DNA from: Colivicinus sp963607765
GTDB lineage: Bacteria; Bacillota_I; Bacilli_A; Erysipelotrichales; Erysipelotrichaceae
Assembly (NCBI GenBank): GCA_963607765.1
Contig: CAVDDT010000023.1
Location: 5,733 to 69,732 of the forward strand
Length of the DNA stretch: 64,000 nucleotides
Direction: 5' to 3'
In this document: piece after piece, positions 1-7,992 of the stretch
How the letters are laid out: each line of letters starts with the position of its first letter
How positions within the stretch are numbered: the first letter of the stretch is position 1
Position numbers and translations under genes: made by a program
The notes under the pieces: model-generated
What the model saw: the letters and a program-made list of their open reading frames with translations, nothing else
Database searches by the model: none
Told to the model about the DNA's origin: nothing

Positions 1-1825
1 TATCAGCTGGATTAATACCAGAAATTCTACTAGCTTGGCCTAAAGTAAATGGCTTAATTTGATTAAGTTTTTGTCTAGCCTCAAGCCTCAAATTATCCAC
101 ATGGCTATAATCAATATCTTGAGGAAGTTTTAAGCTATCCATCTTAAGCATACGATTAGCCTCTTTTTTAGCCTTTTCAATATAGCCCTCATATCTTATT
201 TCGATTTGAGCGTTCTTAATCGTCTCACTATCATAATTGTCGTTATGCAATAAAGCTAAAACATTCTTAGTTTCTACACTAGGCCTTTTAACCAACTCAT
301 AGGCATTGTAAGATGTGTTATCATTTTCCTCATAGCCTAATGTCTTTAAATAATCATTAACGCCAGTCTCATAACTAACCTTAGTTTCCTTCAAATAATT
401 AATTAAATTATTAACACTTTCTTCTTTAGCAAGATATCTTTGGTATCTCTCTTCACTAATAAGCTTATTTTCATAACCATATTTAATTAATCTATTTTCC
501 GCATTATCATGTCTCATTAAAAGACGATACTCTGCCCTACTTGTAAGAAGACGATAAGGTTCCTTAGTACCCTTAGTAACTAAGTCATCAATCATTACGC
601 CAATATAAGCTTCATCCCTTTTTAAAATTAAAGGCTCTAAATTCTCAAGTTTACGATAAGCATTAATGCCAGCCATAATACCTAATCCTGCAGCCTCTTC
701 ATATCCTGAAGTTCCAAGTATTTGACCACCAATAAACAACCCAGAAATCTCTTTCATTTCAAGATTTGCCTTAACTTGTAAAGGATCTATCGCATCATAT
801 TCAATCGCATAAGCGTACTTAACAATTTCTGCGTTTTCTAAGCCAATTACTGAATGGACCATTTCTTCTTGAACATCAGTAGGCATTGAAGTAGAAAAAC
901 CTTGTACATAAGTAAGATCATTATCTTTAGTTAAAGGCTCTAGGAAAAGTTGATGTCTTTCTTTGTCAGAAAATCTAACAATCTTATCTTCAAAAGAAGG
1001 ACAATATCTAGGCCCTACACCCTTTACAACACCAGAGTACATACTAGATTTATTTAAGTTTTTTTGAACAATCTCTTTAGTCTTGTCTGTTGTATAAGTT
1101 AAATAACAAGGCATCTGTTTATCAAAAGGAAGTAAATCCTCCCACTTACTATCTTCTGAAAACCTAATATGATCATTAGTACCAGGCTCATAACTAGTCT
1201 TAGAAAAATCAATTGAACTAGTTTTTACTCTAGGCGGAGTACCTGTTTTAAGTCTAAACAATCTAATTCCAAGTTTTCTTAAAGACTCACTTAAATTCTT
1301 GGTGGTAGGTTCATTATCAGGACCTCCAGGAGTAACGGTAGCTGAAATCATTCGACAAGAATCCATATAAGTACCAGTAGTTAATACGCAAACTTTGCCT
1401 TCAATAATTCCCTGTTTTTGTAATCTAACAGCTTTAAATACCTTATTATCACAAATAACTTCTTCAACAATATCCTCAAACAAAGTCAAATGCTCAGTAT
1501 TCTTACACAATTCCTGCATGGTCTTAGAATATGCTTCCTTATCAGATTGAACACGCATACTCCAAACACCAGGACCTTTAGTGGTATTAAGCATCTTAAA
1601 TTGTAATGCGGTTTTATCAGCGACCTTAGGCATAACGCCACCTAAAGCATCTATTTCTCTTACCACAATCCCCTTAGCTGGACCACCAACCGATGGGTTA
1701 CATGGCATATTAGCTATATGATTAAAAGATATAGTTACTAATGCGGTTTCTTTTCCTGCATGAGCTAAAGCCATCGCAGCTTCAACACCAGCATGCCCTG
1801 CACCAACTACAATTGCCTCAAACAT
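1..1825 (-). CDS. mnmG: tRNA uridine-5-carboxymethylaminomethyl modification enzyme MnmG (partial)
   Basis: MnmG (GidA) is the FAD-dependent partner of MnmE. Together they modify U34 in the wobble position of several tRNAs, in the cytoplasm. The reading frame starts at 1825 and stays open for 608 codons to the window edge, so only the last 20 or so residues of a roughly 630-residue family are missing. The N-terminus has the dinucleotide-binding motif VVGAGHAGVEAA, followed by NPSVGGPAKG and the conserved VTPGGPDNEP-type region; the helical C-terminal part contains RAEYRL. The start overlaps the stop of the upstream gene by 8 bp (ATGTTTGA), so it is the last visible gene of the pyrR-led operon. 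In many Bacillota mnmG lies beside rsmG and parAB near oriC; those would lie outside the window to the left. Confidence 0.95.
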   Translation of the reverse strand, partial: MFEAIVVGAGHAGVEAAMALAHAGKETALVTISFNHIANMPCNPSVGGPAKGIVVREIDALGGVMPKVADKTALQFKMLNTTKGPGVWSMRVQSDKEAYSKTMQELCKNTEHLTLFEDIVEEVICDNKVFKAVRLQKQGIIEGKVCVLTTGTYMDSCRMISATVTPGGPDNEPTTKNLSESLRKLGIRLFRLKTGTPPRVKTSSIDFSKTSYEPGTNDHIRFSEDSKWEDLLPFDKQMPCYLTYTTDKTKEIVQKNLNKSSMYSGVVKGVGPRYCPSFEDKIVRFSDKERHQLFLEPLTKDNDLTYVQGFSTSMPTDVQEEMVHSVIGLENAEIVKYAYAIEYDAIDPLQVKANLEMKEISGLFIGGQILGTSGYEEAAGLGIMAGINAYRKLENLEPLILKRDEAYIGVMIDDLVTKGTKEPYRLLTSRAEYRLLMRHDNAENRLIKYGYENKLISEERYQRYLAKEESVNNLINYLKETKVSYETGVNDYLKTLGYEENDNTSYNAYELVKRPSVETKNVLALLHNDNYDSETIKNAQIEIRYEGYIEKAKKEANRMLKMDSLKLPQDIDYSHVDNLRLEARQKLNQIKPFTLGQASRISGINPAD

Positions 1826-2153
1826 TAAAAGCACCTCTTATCTTATTGTATTCAATAAGCATTTCATCATAATGTTTTAAAACATCACCATATGTTTCTT
1901 CTTGTAAATCTTCATATATTTCAACAAGCGCAATATATAAGGGATATAAGCACAAATCTTGAGCTAAGATAAATAGACCTTTTGTGGCATCCTTAGCCAA
2001 AGCATAATCCTCATCTTCTAAATACTTGCCAATTCCCTTAAAAAATTCATCGCCCAAATAGATATTAACAATATTTTCATATTCATTAATATCAGGAAAC
2101 TTACCTATAATCATGTCGTAATTTAATCCGACGTTTTCATACTTACTCTTCAT
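1818..2153 (-). CDS. small acidic helical protein, possible degenerate Hpt-like domain
   Basis: I do not recognise this 111-residue protein with certainty. It is acidic and appears all-helical. The middle (about residues 50-85) reads AKDATKGLFILAQDL followed by helices rich in Leu, Tyr and Glu. This resembles a histidine phosphotransfer (Hpt) four-helix bundle in which HxLKG has become DATKG, so the phospho-accepting histidine would be absent. That assignment is inference. The gene overlaps the DUF523 stop by 4 bp (ATGA) and the mnmG start by 8 bp, so the three genes are probably translationally coupled. A structural or scaffolding role is more likely than phosphotransfer. Confidence 0.7.
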   Translation of the reverse strand: MKSKYENVGLNYDMIIGKFPDINEYENIVNIYLGDEFFKGIGKYLEDEDYALAKDATKGLFILAQDLCLYPLYIALVEIYEDLQEETYGDVLKHYDEMLIEYNKIRGAFNV

Positions 2154-2581
2154 AACCTATTTATTATATCCTCTTCAGTATAGATGATAAAACCATTTTC
2201 CTTAAGTAATTTAGCACAAACTCCATCACCATCAATTAGTTTTCCATCAAAAGATCCATCATATATTTTATCTTTTCCACAGCTTGGGCTCTTACTCTTT
2301 AATATACAATAATCTACATTATTTAACTTAGCTATGTCCAGGGCAATATTTGCACCATCCTGATAATTAGAAGTAACATCTACTCCTTCATAATTAAATA
2401 CTTTATCACCTGAAACTTCTGATTTAACTCTAGGAGTAGGAAGACCCCCTAGTTGTTCAGGACATACAGGAATCAAAACATTATCTTTGCTTAATTCTCT
2501 TATTTTTTTATATAAAACAGATTTTCCATCATATCTTGTTTTATATCCCAAAAGACAAGCACTAATTAGAATCTTAGCCAT
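2150..2581 (-). CDS. DUF523 family protein
   Basis: This 143-residue protein matches the DUF523 (YbbK) family of small cysteine-containing proteins of unknown function. Family marks visible are SACLLG (residues 7-12) followed by RYDG, the CPEQLGGLPTPR segment with C40, and SPSCG with C101; C92 is also present. The conserved cysteines could bind a metal or cluster, but this is not established. The length is close to that of short single-domain members. The start codon overlaps the pyrR stop by 8 bp (ATGGCTAA), and the stop overlaps the next gene by 4 bp, so it belongs to the pyrR-DUF523-ORF-mnmG operon. Confidence 0.85.
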   Translation of the reverse strand: MAKILISACLLGYKTRYDGKSVLYKKIRELSKDNVLIPVCPEQLGGLPTPRVKSEVSGDKVFNYEGVDVTSNYQDGANIALDIAKLNNVDYCILKSKSPSCGKDKIYDGSFDGKLIDGDGVCAKLLKENGFIIYTEEDIINRL

Positions 2582-3116
2582 TATCTTTCTTATACAAATC
2601 TACTTCAGTGACACCATCGATTTCCTTTAATTTAACCTTAATGATCTCACTTCTACTTGTAGGAACATTCTTGCCAACATAGTCTGGCTTAATAGGAAGT
2701 TCACGATGGCCTCTATCTACTAGTACCGCTAAAGAAATCTTTTTTGGACGGCCCATCTTAAAAATGGCTTCGATAGCTGCCCTAACCGTTCTTCCTGTAT
2801 AAATAACATCATCAACAATAACTACTTCCTTATTAGTTACATCAATACCTGGAAGTTTATTATTTACAGTAGGCATATCTGATAGTTTAGATAAATCATC
2901 ACGATAGAATGTAATATCAAGACTAGTAACCTCTACATCAATATCATTGTGTTCCTTTATCTTATTTTGAAGAGTTTTAGCGATGGGAACACCTCTTGTC
3001 TTAATACCAATTAAAACCAAATCATTTATATCTTCTGCTTTTTCTGTAATCTCAAAAGAAATACGCGTAAGCGCTCTATTTACTGCAATTTCATCAAATA
3101 ACTGTACATTACTCAT
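2574..3116 (-). CDS. pyrR: PyrR, pyrimidine operon attenuator / uracil phosphoribosyltransferase
   Basis: PyrR senses UMP, binds pyr mRNA leaders to favour termination, and has weak uracil phosphoribosyltransferase activity. The 180 residues align along the whole family, from the N-terminal RALTRI to the C-terminal RGHRELPI and GKN.PTS segments. The PRPP-binding motif VVIVDDVIYTGRT is at residues 98-110. No pyr biosynthetic genes are in the window; the nearest functional partner is the divergent uracil permease at 3310. There is no Shine-Dalgarno sequence. A perfect TATAAT (3129 to 3124) ends 7 nt before the ATG, predicting a leaderless or nearly leaderless transcript. The N-terminus matches known PyrR, so a later start is unlikely. 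Confidence 0.95.
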   Translation of the reverse strand: MSNVQLFDEIAVNRALTRISFEITEKAEDINDLVLIGIKTRGVPIAKTLQNKIKEHNDIDVEVTSLDITFYRDDLSKLSDMPTVNNKLPGIDVTNKEVVIVDDVIYTGRTVRAAIEAIFKMGRPKKISLAVLVDRGHRELPIKPDYVGKNVPTSRSEIIKVKLKEIDGVTEVDLYKKDNG

Positions 3117-3129
3117 ACAATATATTATA
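3117..3129 (-). promoter_or_regulatory. pyrR promoter -10, adjacent to the start codon
   Basis: TATAAT occupies 3129-3124 on the minus strand, with 7 nt before the pyrR ATG at 3116. The -35 region is poor (TGCAAT-like at 3152-3147). No AGGAGG-type site lies between the -10 and the ATG, so transcription should begin at or just before the start codon. Confidence 0.6.
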
Positions 3130-3147
3130 GTTTCTTTTTACAATTAA

Positions 3148-3176
3148 TTGCATATTAACTAAATAAATGCTACTAT
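3148..3176 (+). promoter_or_regulatory. promoter of the uracil permease gene
   Basis: TTGCAT (3148-3153) and TACTAT (3171-3176) are separated by exactly 17 bp. The predicted start near 3183 gives an untranslated leader of about 125 nt. The promoter overlaps the divergent pyrR promoter region, so the two genes share one regulatory interval. Confidence 0.7.
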
Positions 3177-3204
3177 GCAAGAGATAAATAAAGCATCTTT
3201 AAAT

Positions 3205-3288
3205 CTGATACTGAGATATCAGCAAGGCTTAGCGTAAACAATGATAGGAACACTCTACCTTGCTAAATCTAGCAGGGCGTTTTTATTT
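3205..3288 (+). promoter_or_regulatory. transcription attenuator / possible riboswitch upstream of uracil permease
   Basis: The leader contains a 6-bp hairpin, CTGATA (3205-3210) with TATCAG (3217-3222). AGCAAGG (3221-3227) is perfectly complementary to CCTTGCT (3258-3264). That same CCTTGCT can instead pair with AGCAGGG (3271-3277), forming a hairpin followed by CGTTTTT, which is a rho-independent terminator. The two pairings exclude each other, the classic antiterminator/terminator arrangement. The PyrR-binding loop consensus (UCCNGNGAGG) is not evident, so the controlling ligand or protein is unknown. The adjacent pyrR makes pyrimidine control the first guess. Confidence 0.7.
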
Positions 3289-3309
3289 ATCTAGATAAGA
3301 GGAATAAAC

Positions 3310-4680
3310 ATGAAACTAATTTACGACATTCAAGACAAACCTCCTGTAAAACAAAATCTTATGTTTGCCTTACAAGAGATGATCGCAATCATGGCCGCAA
3401 CTCTATTAGTACCTATCCTAATGAGCCAATATGGTCTACCAAGTGATCCAGCAGCTGCATTATTTGGCGCAGGAGTCGGAACACTTGTCTACATCTTTTT
3501 CACCAAGAAGAAAAGTCCAGTATTCTTGGGAAGTTCATTCGCTTTCCTTGGCGCTTATTCAACTTCAATAAGTGCAGGATATGGATATTGGGGAATTATT
3601 GTCGGCGTAGGAATTGCTGCACTAGTATATGTAATCTTTGCGCTTATTATAAAAGCAGTAGGATCTGTTTGGGTTAATAAATTATTACCTGCTGTAATAG
3701 CTGGACCAATTGTATCACTTATTGGATTATCACTATCAAGTACTGCTACTTCATGGATGAGCAGCAATGGTGGATCTGAATATTCGCTTGTGACAATCGC
3801 TATTGGCTTAATTACTTTCTTTGCAATAGTATTTGCAAGTGTTAAAGGAAACAAAACAACTAAGTTATTCCCATTTGTTGTAGGAATAGGCTTTGGCTAT
3901 ATTATTTCCCTAGTATGTACTTTGATTGGAAACGCAACCGGAAATACCGCTTTACAAGTATTAGATTTATCAATATTCACTGAAACATTCGTGCCATTTA
4001 GGCTTACTTCTATAATCGATTATCCTAAGATTTATATCTTGCAAGCAATCAAGACAAATGGTCAATATCTTCCAATTGATGCCACAGCTATAATCAACCT
4101 AATTCTAGTATTTGCTCCGCTTTCAGTAGTTCTATTATGTGAACATATCGGTGATCACAAAAACGTAAGCAATATTATTAACAGAGACTTAATTGAAGAA
4201 CCAGGTCTAGATAAGACATTATTAGGTGATGGTGTAGGCTCGTTTGTAGGAACTGTATTTGGCTGTTGTGCAAACACTACATATGGTGAATCAGTAGCTT
4301 GTGTCGCAATTACTGGAAATGCTTCAGTAAGTACACTATTTTATACTGCTATTGGCTGCATCCTATTGTCATTCTTCACACCATTTATCACATTTATCAA
4401 TTCAATTCCAAAATGCGTAATGGGTGGTGCTTGTGTAGCTCTATATGGATTTATTGCCGCAAGTGGTCTGCAGCTTCTATCTAAAGTAGACTTAGGCGAT
4501 AATCGAAATCTATATCCAGTAGCCGCAATATTTGTGTGTGGTATTGGTGGCTTAGTATTGGACTTTGGCTATAATCCAGCTACAGGTGGATCACTTATTT
4601 CAATAACTTCTCTTGCAGTCGCAATGATTGTTGGAATAATAACCAGAAGAATTTGTGGTCCTGGTAAAGATAGAGATTAA
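3310..4680 (+). CDS. uracil permease, NCS2 (uracil-xanthine) family
   Basis: This is a 456-residue integral membrane protein with about 12-14 hydrophobic segments, the expected size for NCS2 nucleobase:cation symporters. Near the N-terminus it has LQEMIAIMAATLLVP and the conserved VFLGSSFAFLGAY stretch. The family signature around the substrate site includes CEHIGDHKNVSNI and, downstream, CCANTTYGES. The GDH-x3-S sequence and the divergent pyrR favour uracil over xanthine as substrate. A Shine-Dalgarno AAGAGGA lies 6 nt before the ATG. Expression is probably controlled by the attenuator at 3205-3288. It is followed at once by a strong terminator and is monocistronic. Confidence 0.92.
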   Translation: MKLIYDIQDKPPVKQNLMFALQEMIAIMAATLLVPILMSQYGLPSDPAAALFGAGVGTLVYIFFTKKKSPVFLGSSFAFLGAYSTSISAGYGYWGIIVGVGIAALVYVIFALIIKAVGSVWVNKLLPAVIAGPIVSLIGLSLSSTATSWMSSNGGSEYSLVTIAIGLITFFAIVFASVKGNKTTKLFPFVVGIGFGYIISLVCTLIGNATGNTALQVLDLSIFTETFVPFRLTSIIDYPKIYILQAIKTNGQYLPIDATAIINLILVFAPLSVVLLCEHIGDHKNVSNIINRDLIEEPGLDKTLLGDGVGSFVGTVFGCCANTTYGESVACVAITGNASVSTLFYTAIGCILLSFFTPFITFINSIPKCVMGGACVALYGFIAASGLQLLSKVDLGDNRNLYPVAAIFVCGIGGLVLDFGYNPATGGSLISITSLAVAMIVGIITRRICGPGKDRD

Positions 4681-4686
4681 TAAAAC

Positions 4687-4719
4687 AAAGGTGATTATGT
4701 TTAATATAATCACCTTTTT
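4687..4719. terminator. terminator after uracil permease
   Basis: A perfect 12-bp stem (4687-4698 with 4706-4717) and 7-nt loop is followed by a T run on the plus strand. The A run on the other side makes it usable from the minus strand too, where the 220-residue ORF ends at 4722. Confidence 0.9.
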
Positions 4720-4721
4720 CT

Positions 4722-5384
4722 TTAATATATATCTCGAAATGTACAAATGTAATCAAAATGGCTATAACCATAATCATTGTAAGTATTATTCTTACATTGC
4801 CAAGAAAAGCCTAAATCAAATTCATGTGCATTAAAATTGTTGAACAAAGATTTATTATAAGCTTTACGTTGTTGAGCTTCGGTATAGTAAACATTATTCA
4901 ATTTAGTTGTTACTTTAAAATAAATATTTATATCATAGTCATCTAATGAAATTTCATTTGTCTTAACATATTTTTCATAAAATTCTTTTACAGTCATCCA
5001 AGTAAACATATAACTAGACTTTTCATCAGCACTATCATAATCATATCTTAAACAACTAATATAGTATGGAGTATAATCACCATAGGCATTCACAAAATCT
5101 TCAAACGAAGAATCTACACTAATACCTTTTGTTGTTATATAAGTAGGATTTTCATTATAATCTCTGTTCCAATCATAGTAAGATTCACTTGACTTAAATG
5201 ATTTGATTGGAGAAATGATTTCACTTGTTTGATAGTCTAACAAGACATAATCATCTATTTCTAGATAGCCATTTGGTGCTTTAACACTTGTATCAACAAT
5301 TAAGGTAGTATTATTTATATAAAGTCTTAACAAGCACGCTAAAACAATTGTGACAAACAATAATATGTACCGTTTTTTATTCAT
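4722..5384 (-). CDS. secreted or membrane-anchored protein of unknown function
   Basis: I do not recognise this 220-residue protein. Residues 5-22 form one hydrophobic segment after MNKKR, so it is exported and either anchored by that helix or lipidated at C17 (VLAC is a poor lipobox). The rest is hydrophilic and rich in Tyr, Asp and Asn, typical of an extracellular domain; one Cys occurs in SCLRYDY and two more near the C-terminus. The promoter TATAAT ends 6 nt before the ATG and overlaps the stop codon of the upstream 290-residue ORF. There is no Shine-Dalgarno sequence, so a leaderless mRNA is expected. Confidence 0.7.
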   Translation of the reverse strand: MNKKRYILLFVTIVLACLLRLYINNTTLIVDTSVKAPNGYLEIDDYVLLDYQTSEIISPIKSFKSSESYYDWNRDYNENPTYITTKGISVDSSFEDFVNAYGDYTPYYISCLRYDYDSADEKSSYMFTWMTVKEFYEKYVKTNEISLDDYDINIYFKVTTKLNNVYYTEAQQRKAYNKSLFNNFNAHEFDLGFSWQCKNNTYNDYGYSHFDYICTFRDIY

Positions 5385-5396
5385 GGGAATATTATA

Positions 5397-6269
5397 TTAT
5401 AAGAATTGTTTATTTAAAATTGCCTCAAGCTTTTTATCACCATTACTAGTTTTAAAATATAATTTATAAGAATCTTTATAATAACGATAAATATTGTTTC
5501 GATAAAGCTCTGCTTGACCTATCACATATCTAATATCCACCTTTTTAGAAGCATATAAAACTATTAAGACATTTTTATTATCAATATAATAAAGATCCAA
5601 CTTAGAATTACCAATAAAATTACATAATGGATTTCTTTCAATTAGTTTTTTCATCAAATTATGAGCTCTTTTATACTTATCTTCTCTTAAAGGATAATCA
5701 CCATATTCATTATTAATAAGCCTTAAAGAATAAGCTATCTTTTCATCTTCTAATATCTTATCCATATCCTCACTATAAGACCACACATCAATAATGTCTT
5801 TTGCCCTATCAAGCATATCCAATACCATTGTCTCAGGCTTGATATAAACATAAGATTCTAGATTGTTAGAAATATTAATATTGAACTCACTAAGATAAAT
5901 AGGCCCACCCAAAAAGATAACATCCTTTAGACAAAAAGAAGTAATTTGTTTTGGAAGCTCATGATTCTTGCTTACTCTACAAATAGCTTCTCTAAATTCA
6001 TTGAAAGAATTATAACCATTGCCCTTCTTATATTTATTCCACAAGGTCTTAGGTGCGTTCACATAAATTCTATCTAGTCTTGCAAAACCAACAATACCCT
6101 TTTCCTTATTTCTTTTAATCTTCTTATCTAGAAAGAAAATAATATCTCCTTCTTTAAAATCACTAAAACTATTTTTGATAGAAAGACGCCAAAAATACAT
6201 CACCTTACTAGAATTAAGGCGATGAAATTCAAGCATTTTATGATCAGCTATATAAGCTATGGCGGCCAT
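5397..6269 (-). CDS. PUA/EVE-like domain protein with degenerate nuclease-like C-terminus
   Basis: Function is unknown. Residues 24-70 contain FWRLS, then KEGDIIFFLDKK and KGIVGFARLDRI. This is the pattern of a PUA-like/EVE-type beta barrel, a fold that binds modified bases in DNA or RNA. The C-terminal part (about 215-275) has LDLYYID with D225, a beta strand VLIVLYASKK, then GQAELY (Q252 and Y256). This order resembles a PD-(D/E)xK fold with its QxxxY motif, but the catalytic ExK is not present. Both assignments are inference from motif order. The ATG directly follows the stop of the DUF1887-like gene, and its Shine-Dalgarno (GGAGGG) lies inside that gene's last codons, so the two are tightly coupled. 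Confidence 0.75.
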   Translation of the reverse strand: MAAIAYIADHKMLEFHRLNSSKVMYFWRLSIKNSFSDFKEGDIIFFLDKKIKRNKEKGIVGFARLDRIYVNAPKTLWNKYKKGNGYNSFNEFREAICRVSKNHELPKQITSFCLKDVIFLGGPIYLSEFNINISNNLESYVYIKPETMVLDMLDRAKDIIDVWSYSEDMDKILEDEKIAYSLRLINNEYGDYPLREDKYKRAHNLMKKLIERNPLCNFIGNSKLDLYYIDNKNVLIVLYASKKVDIRYVIGQAELYRNNIYRYYKDSYKLYFKTSNGDKKLEAILNKQFL

Positions 6270-7409
6270 TTACCCTCCTATCTTTTCATAATTATAAGTA
6301 CCATCAATAATACTTAAGAAAACTCTAGCTATATTTCCGTTTAAGAAAGTAGTTTCATCTATTATATAAATCCCAAGTTCTTCGGCTTTTGCGTATATAT
6401 TAGGGCGTTTAATATTCAAATCATTATTTATACAAACTACCGGCTTTGAATATTCATTCCCAAACATCACATTATGAACTTTAATCTCATTTAAATCATC
6501 AGTTTCAACTTTATTAGATTTTATACTAGTAAAAAGGAGACTATTGTCCTTTAAAACCAAACAATCAAGTTCACAATTTACTGGATATCGCCATTGTTCG
6601 CTATTAAATTCAATGGTTACCGACATCTTTACATCATCAAATAAATTACTATCAATCAACTTATGATAAATATAGTTTTCTAAGAAGGTGCCAGATACTA
6701 AAAATAGTTTTCTGATTTCAGTGTTATAAAAGATTACTTTATTATCTTCTATTTTAAATAAACCAAGTTCATTATATCTTTGAAAGTTTTCATCACTAGT
6801 AATCTTATTTTTAATATTGTCATTTATATAGTAGATATCATCTTTATGCTCACAATTAATAATTAAACTATTAATCTTTGAAACATAATTAGTAAAAATA
6901 CTATAATCTTTTTTATTCTTTTCGATAGCGCTGTAAATTAGTTCAACTGTTTTTTTGTCTTTACATGGTCTATGTAAACTAGAAACAATTCTTCCTCCAT
7001 TTAAAGTTAAAAGGTCTTCAATGGATAATTTAACCAACTCATCACAAATAATCTTGTGACTATGGTATTCTTTAATAATTCTATCCAAGCCATCATAATA
7101 AATTATTTCCAAATCATTCTTTAAAGCACATTCACACAATACTAAAGAAATATATTTATTTGCGCTAACATCAATTATTTCATTATCTTTAATTAGATTT
7201 GAAATTTCATCTTCTTCTATTTTTAAAAACTTAACTTCGATATTTTTATGGTTTTTGATAACTCTTAAACAATTCTCTTTTTTATTTTCGTTTATCTCAT
7301 GGTGATATACATAAACAACTGACTCAATATCCAAACTTAAAGGAACAATCACATTGCTAAAATTATCATGATCATCAAAAGCCTTTATTAATCTCTTACT
7401 CATTTTCAA
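6270..7409 (-). CDS. CARF/Card1-like DUF1887 family protein with altered catalytic residues
   Basis: The 379 residues follow the plan of DUF1887/Card1-type proteins: an N-terminal CARF (Rossmann) domain, a middle winged-helix-like part, and a C-terminal PD-(D/E)xK nuclease domain. Visible marks are GTFLENYIY (240-248), CELDCLVLKD (279-288, D282) and LLFTSIKS (291-298). In Card1 the last motif is ECK-like, with Glu and Lys as catalytic residues; here Ser295 replaces Glu while Lys297 is kept. Where the family has an NxTGGTK ligand motif this protein has DVSANK (80-85). It may therefore be a binding or structural relative rather than an active nuclease. It overlaps recR by 14 bp and no CRISPR locus is present. 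Confidence 0.65.
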   Translation of the reverse strand: MKMSKRLIKAFDDHDNFSNVIVPLSLDIESVVYVYHHEINENKKENCLRVIKNHKNIEVKFLKIEEDEISNLIKDNEIIDVSANKYISLVLCECALKNDLEIIYYDGLDRIIKEYHSHKIICDELVKLSIEDLLTLNGGRIVSSLHRPCKDKKTVELIYSAIEKNKKDYSIFTNYVSKINSLIINCEHKDDIYYINDNIKNKITSDENFQRYNELGLFKIEDNKVIFYNTEIRKLFLVSGTFLENYIYHKLIDSNLFDDVKMSVTIEFNSEQWRYPVNCELDCLVLKDNSLLFTSIKSNKVETDDLNEIKVHNVMFGNEYSKPVVCINNDLNIKRPNIYAKAEELGIYIIDETTFLNGNIARVFLSIIDGTYNYEKIGG

Positions 7410-7992
7410 TAGCCTTACGATTATTCATTGCCTTTATCAAAGTAAGTTCATCAGCATAATCCAAGTTAGCACCCATAGGCAAGCCATGAGCTAATCTTGT
7501 GACTAACACATCATATTTCTTTAAAACTTTATCAAGATATAAAGCAGTCATTTCTCCATCCATAGTTGGTGATGTGGCGATTATTACTTCCTTTATGCCA
7601 TCTAATCTATTTAATAACTTATCAATATTTAAATCTTCTGGAAAAAGACCTTTATTAGAAGAAAGGAGCCCATTTAAAACATGATAAAGTCCATTATAGG
7701 TTTCTGTCTTTTCCAAGGCAATAACATCTTGTGGATATCCAACCACCATAATAGTAGAAGTATCTCTTTTATCATCCTTGCATATAGGACACAATTCATC
7801 ATCACAAATAAAGCCACATTTATTGCATTTTCTAATACTTTTAATACCATTTAAAGCATTAACATATTCATCAATTTCTTCACTGCTCAAATCAAGCAAA
7901 TGAAAAGCATACCTACTAGCTGTTTTATTTCCAACTCCAGGCAATTTTTCATAGATGTCTATTATTTTTTGAAAATTATCAGGGTATATCAT
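7396..7992 (-). CDS. recR: recombination mediator protein RecR
   Basis: RecR works with RecO and RecF to load RecA on gapped single-stranded DNA. The 198-residue length is typical. LPGVGNKTASRYAFHLL near residues 17-33 is the helix-hairpin-helix region, the zinc finger uses Cys in CNKCGFIC (56-63) and CPIC (68-71), and the Toprim domain follows with VVGYPQDV and SPTMDGEMTALYL. The ATG overlaps the dnaX stop (ATGA), the usual dnaX-recR arrangement except that the intervening ybaB is absent. Confidence 0.97.
   Translation of the reverse strand: MIYPDNFQKIIDIYEKLPGVGNKTASRYAFHLLDLSSEEIDEYVNALNGIKSIRKCNKCGFICDDELCPICKDDKRDTSTIMVVGYPQDVIALEKTETYNGLYHVLNGLLSSNKGLFPEDLNIDKLLNRLDGIKEVIIATSPTMDGEMTALYLDKVLKKYDVLVTRLAHGLPMGANLDYADELTLIKAMNNRKAIENE

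Noticed and set aside
5397..7409. CRISPR-Cas locus suggested by the CARF-like protein
   Set aside because: No repeats, spacers or cas genes are visible in the window; DUF1887-like proteins can stand alone.
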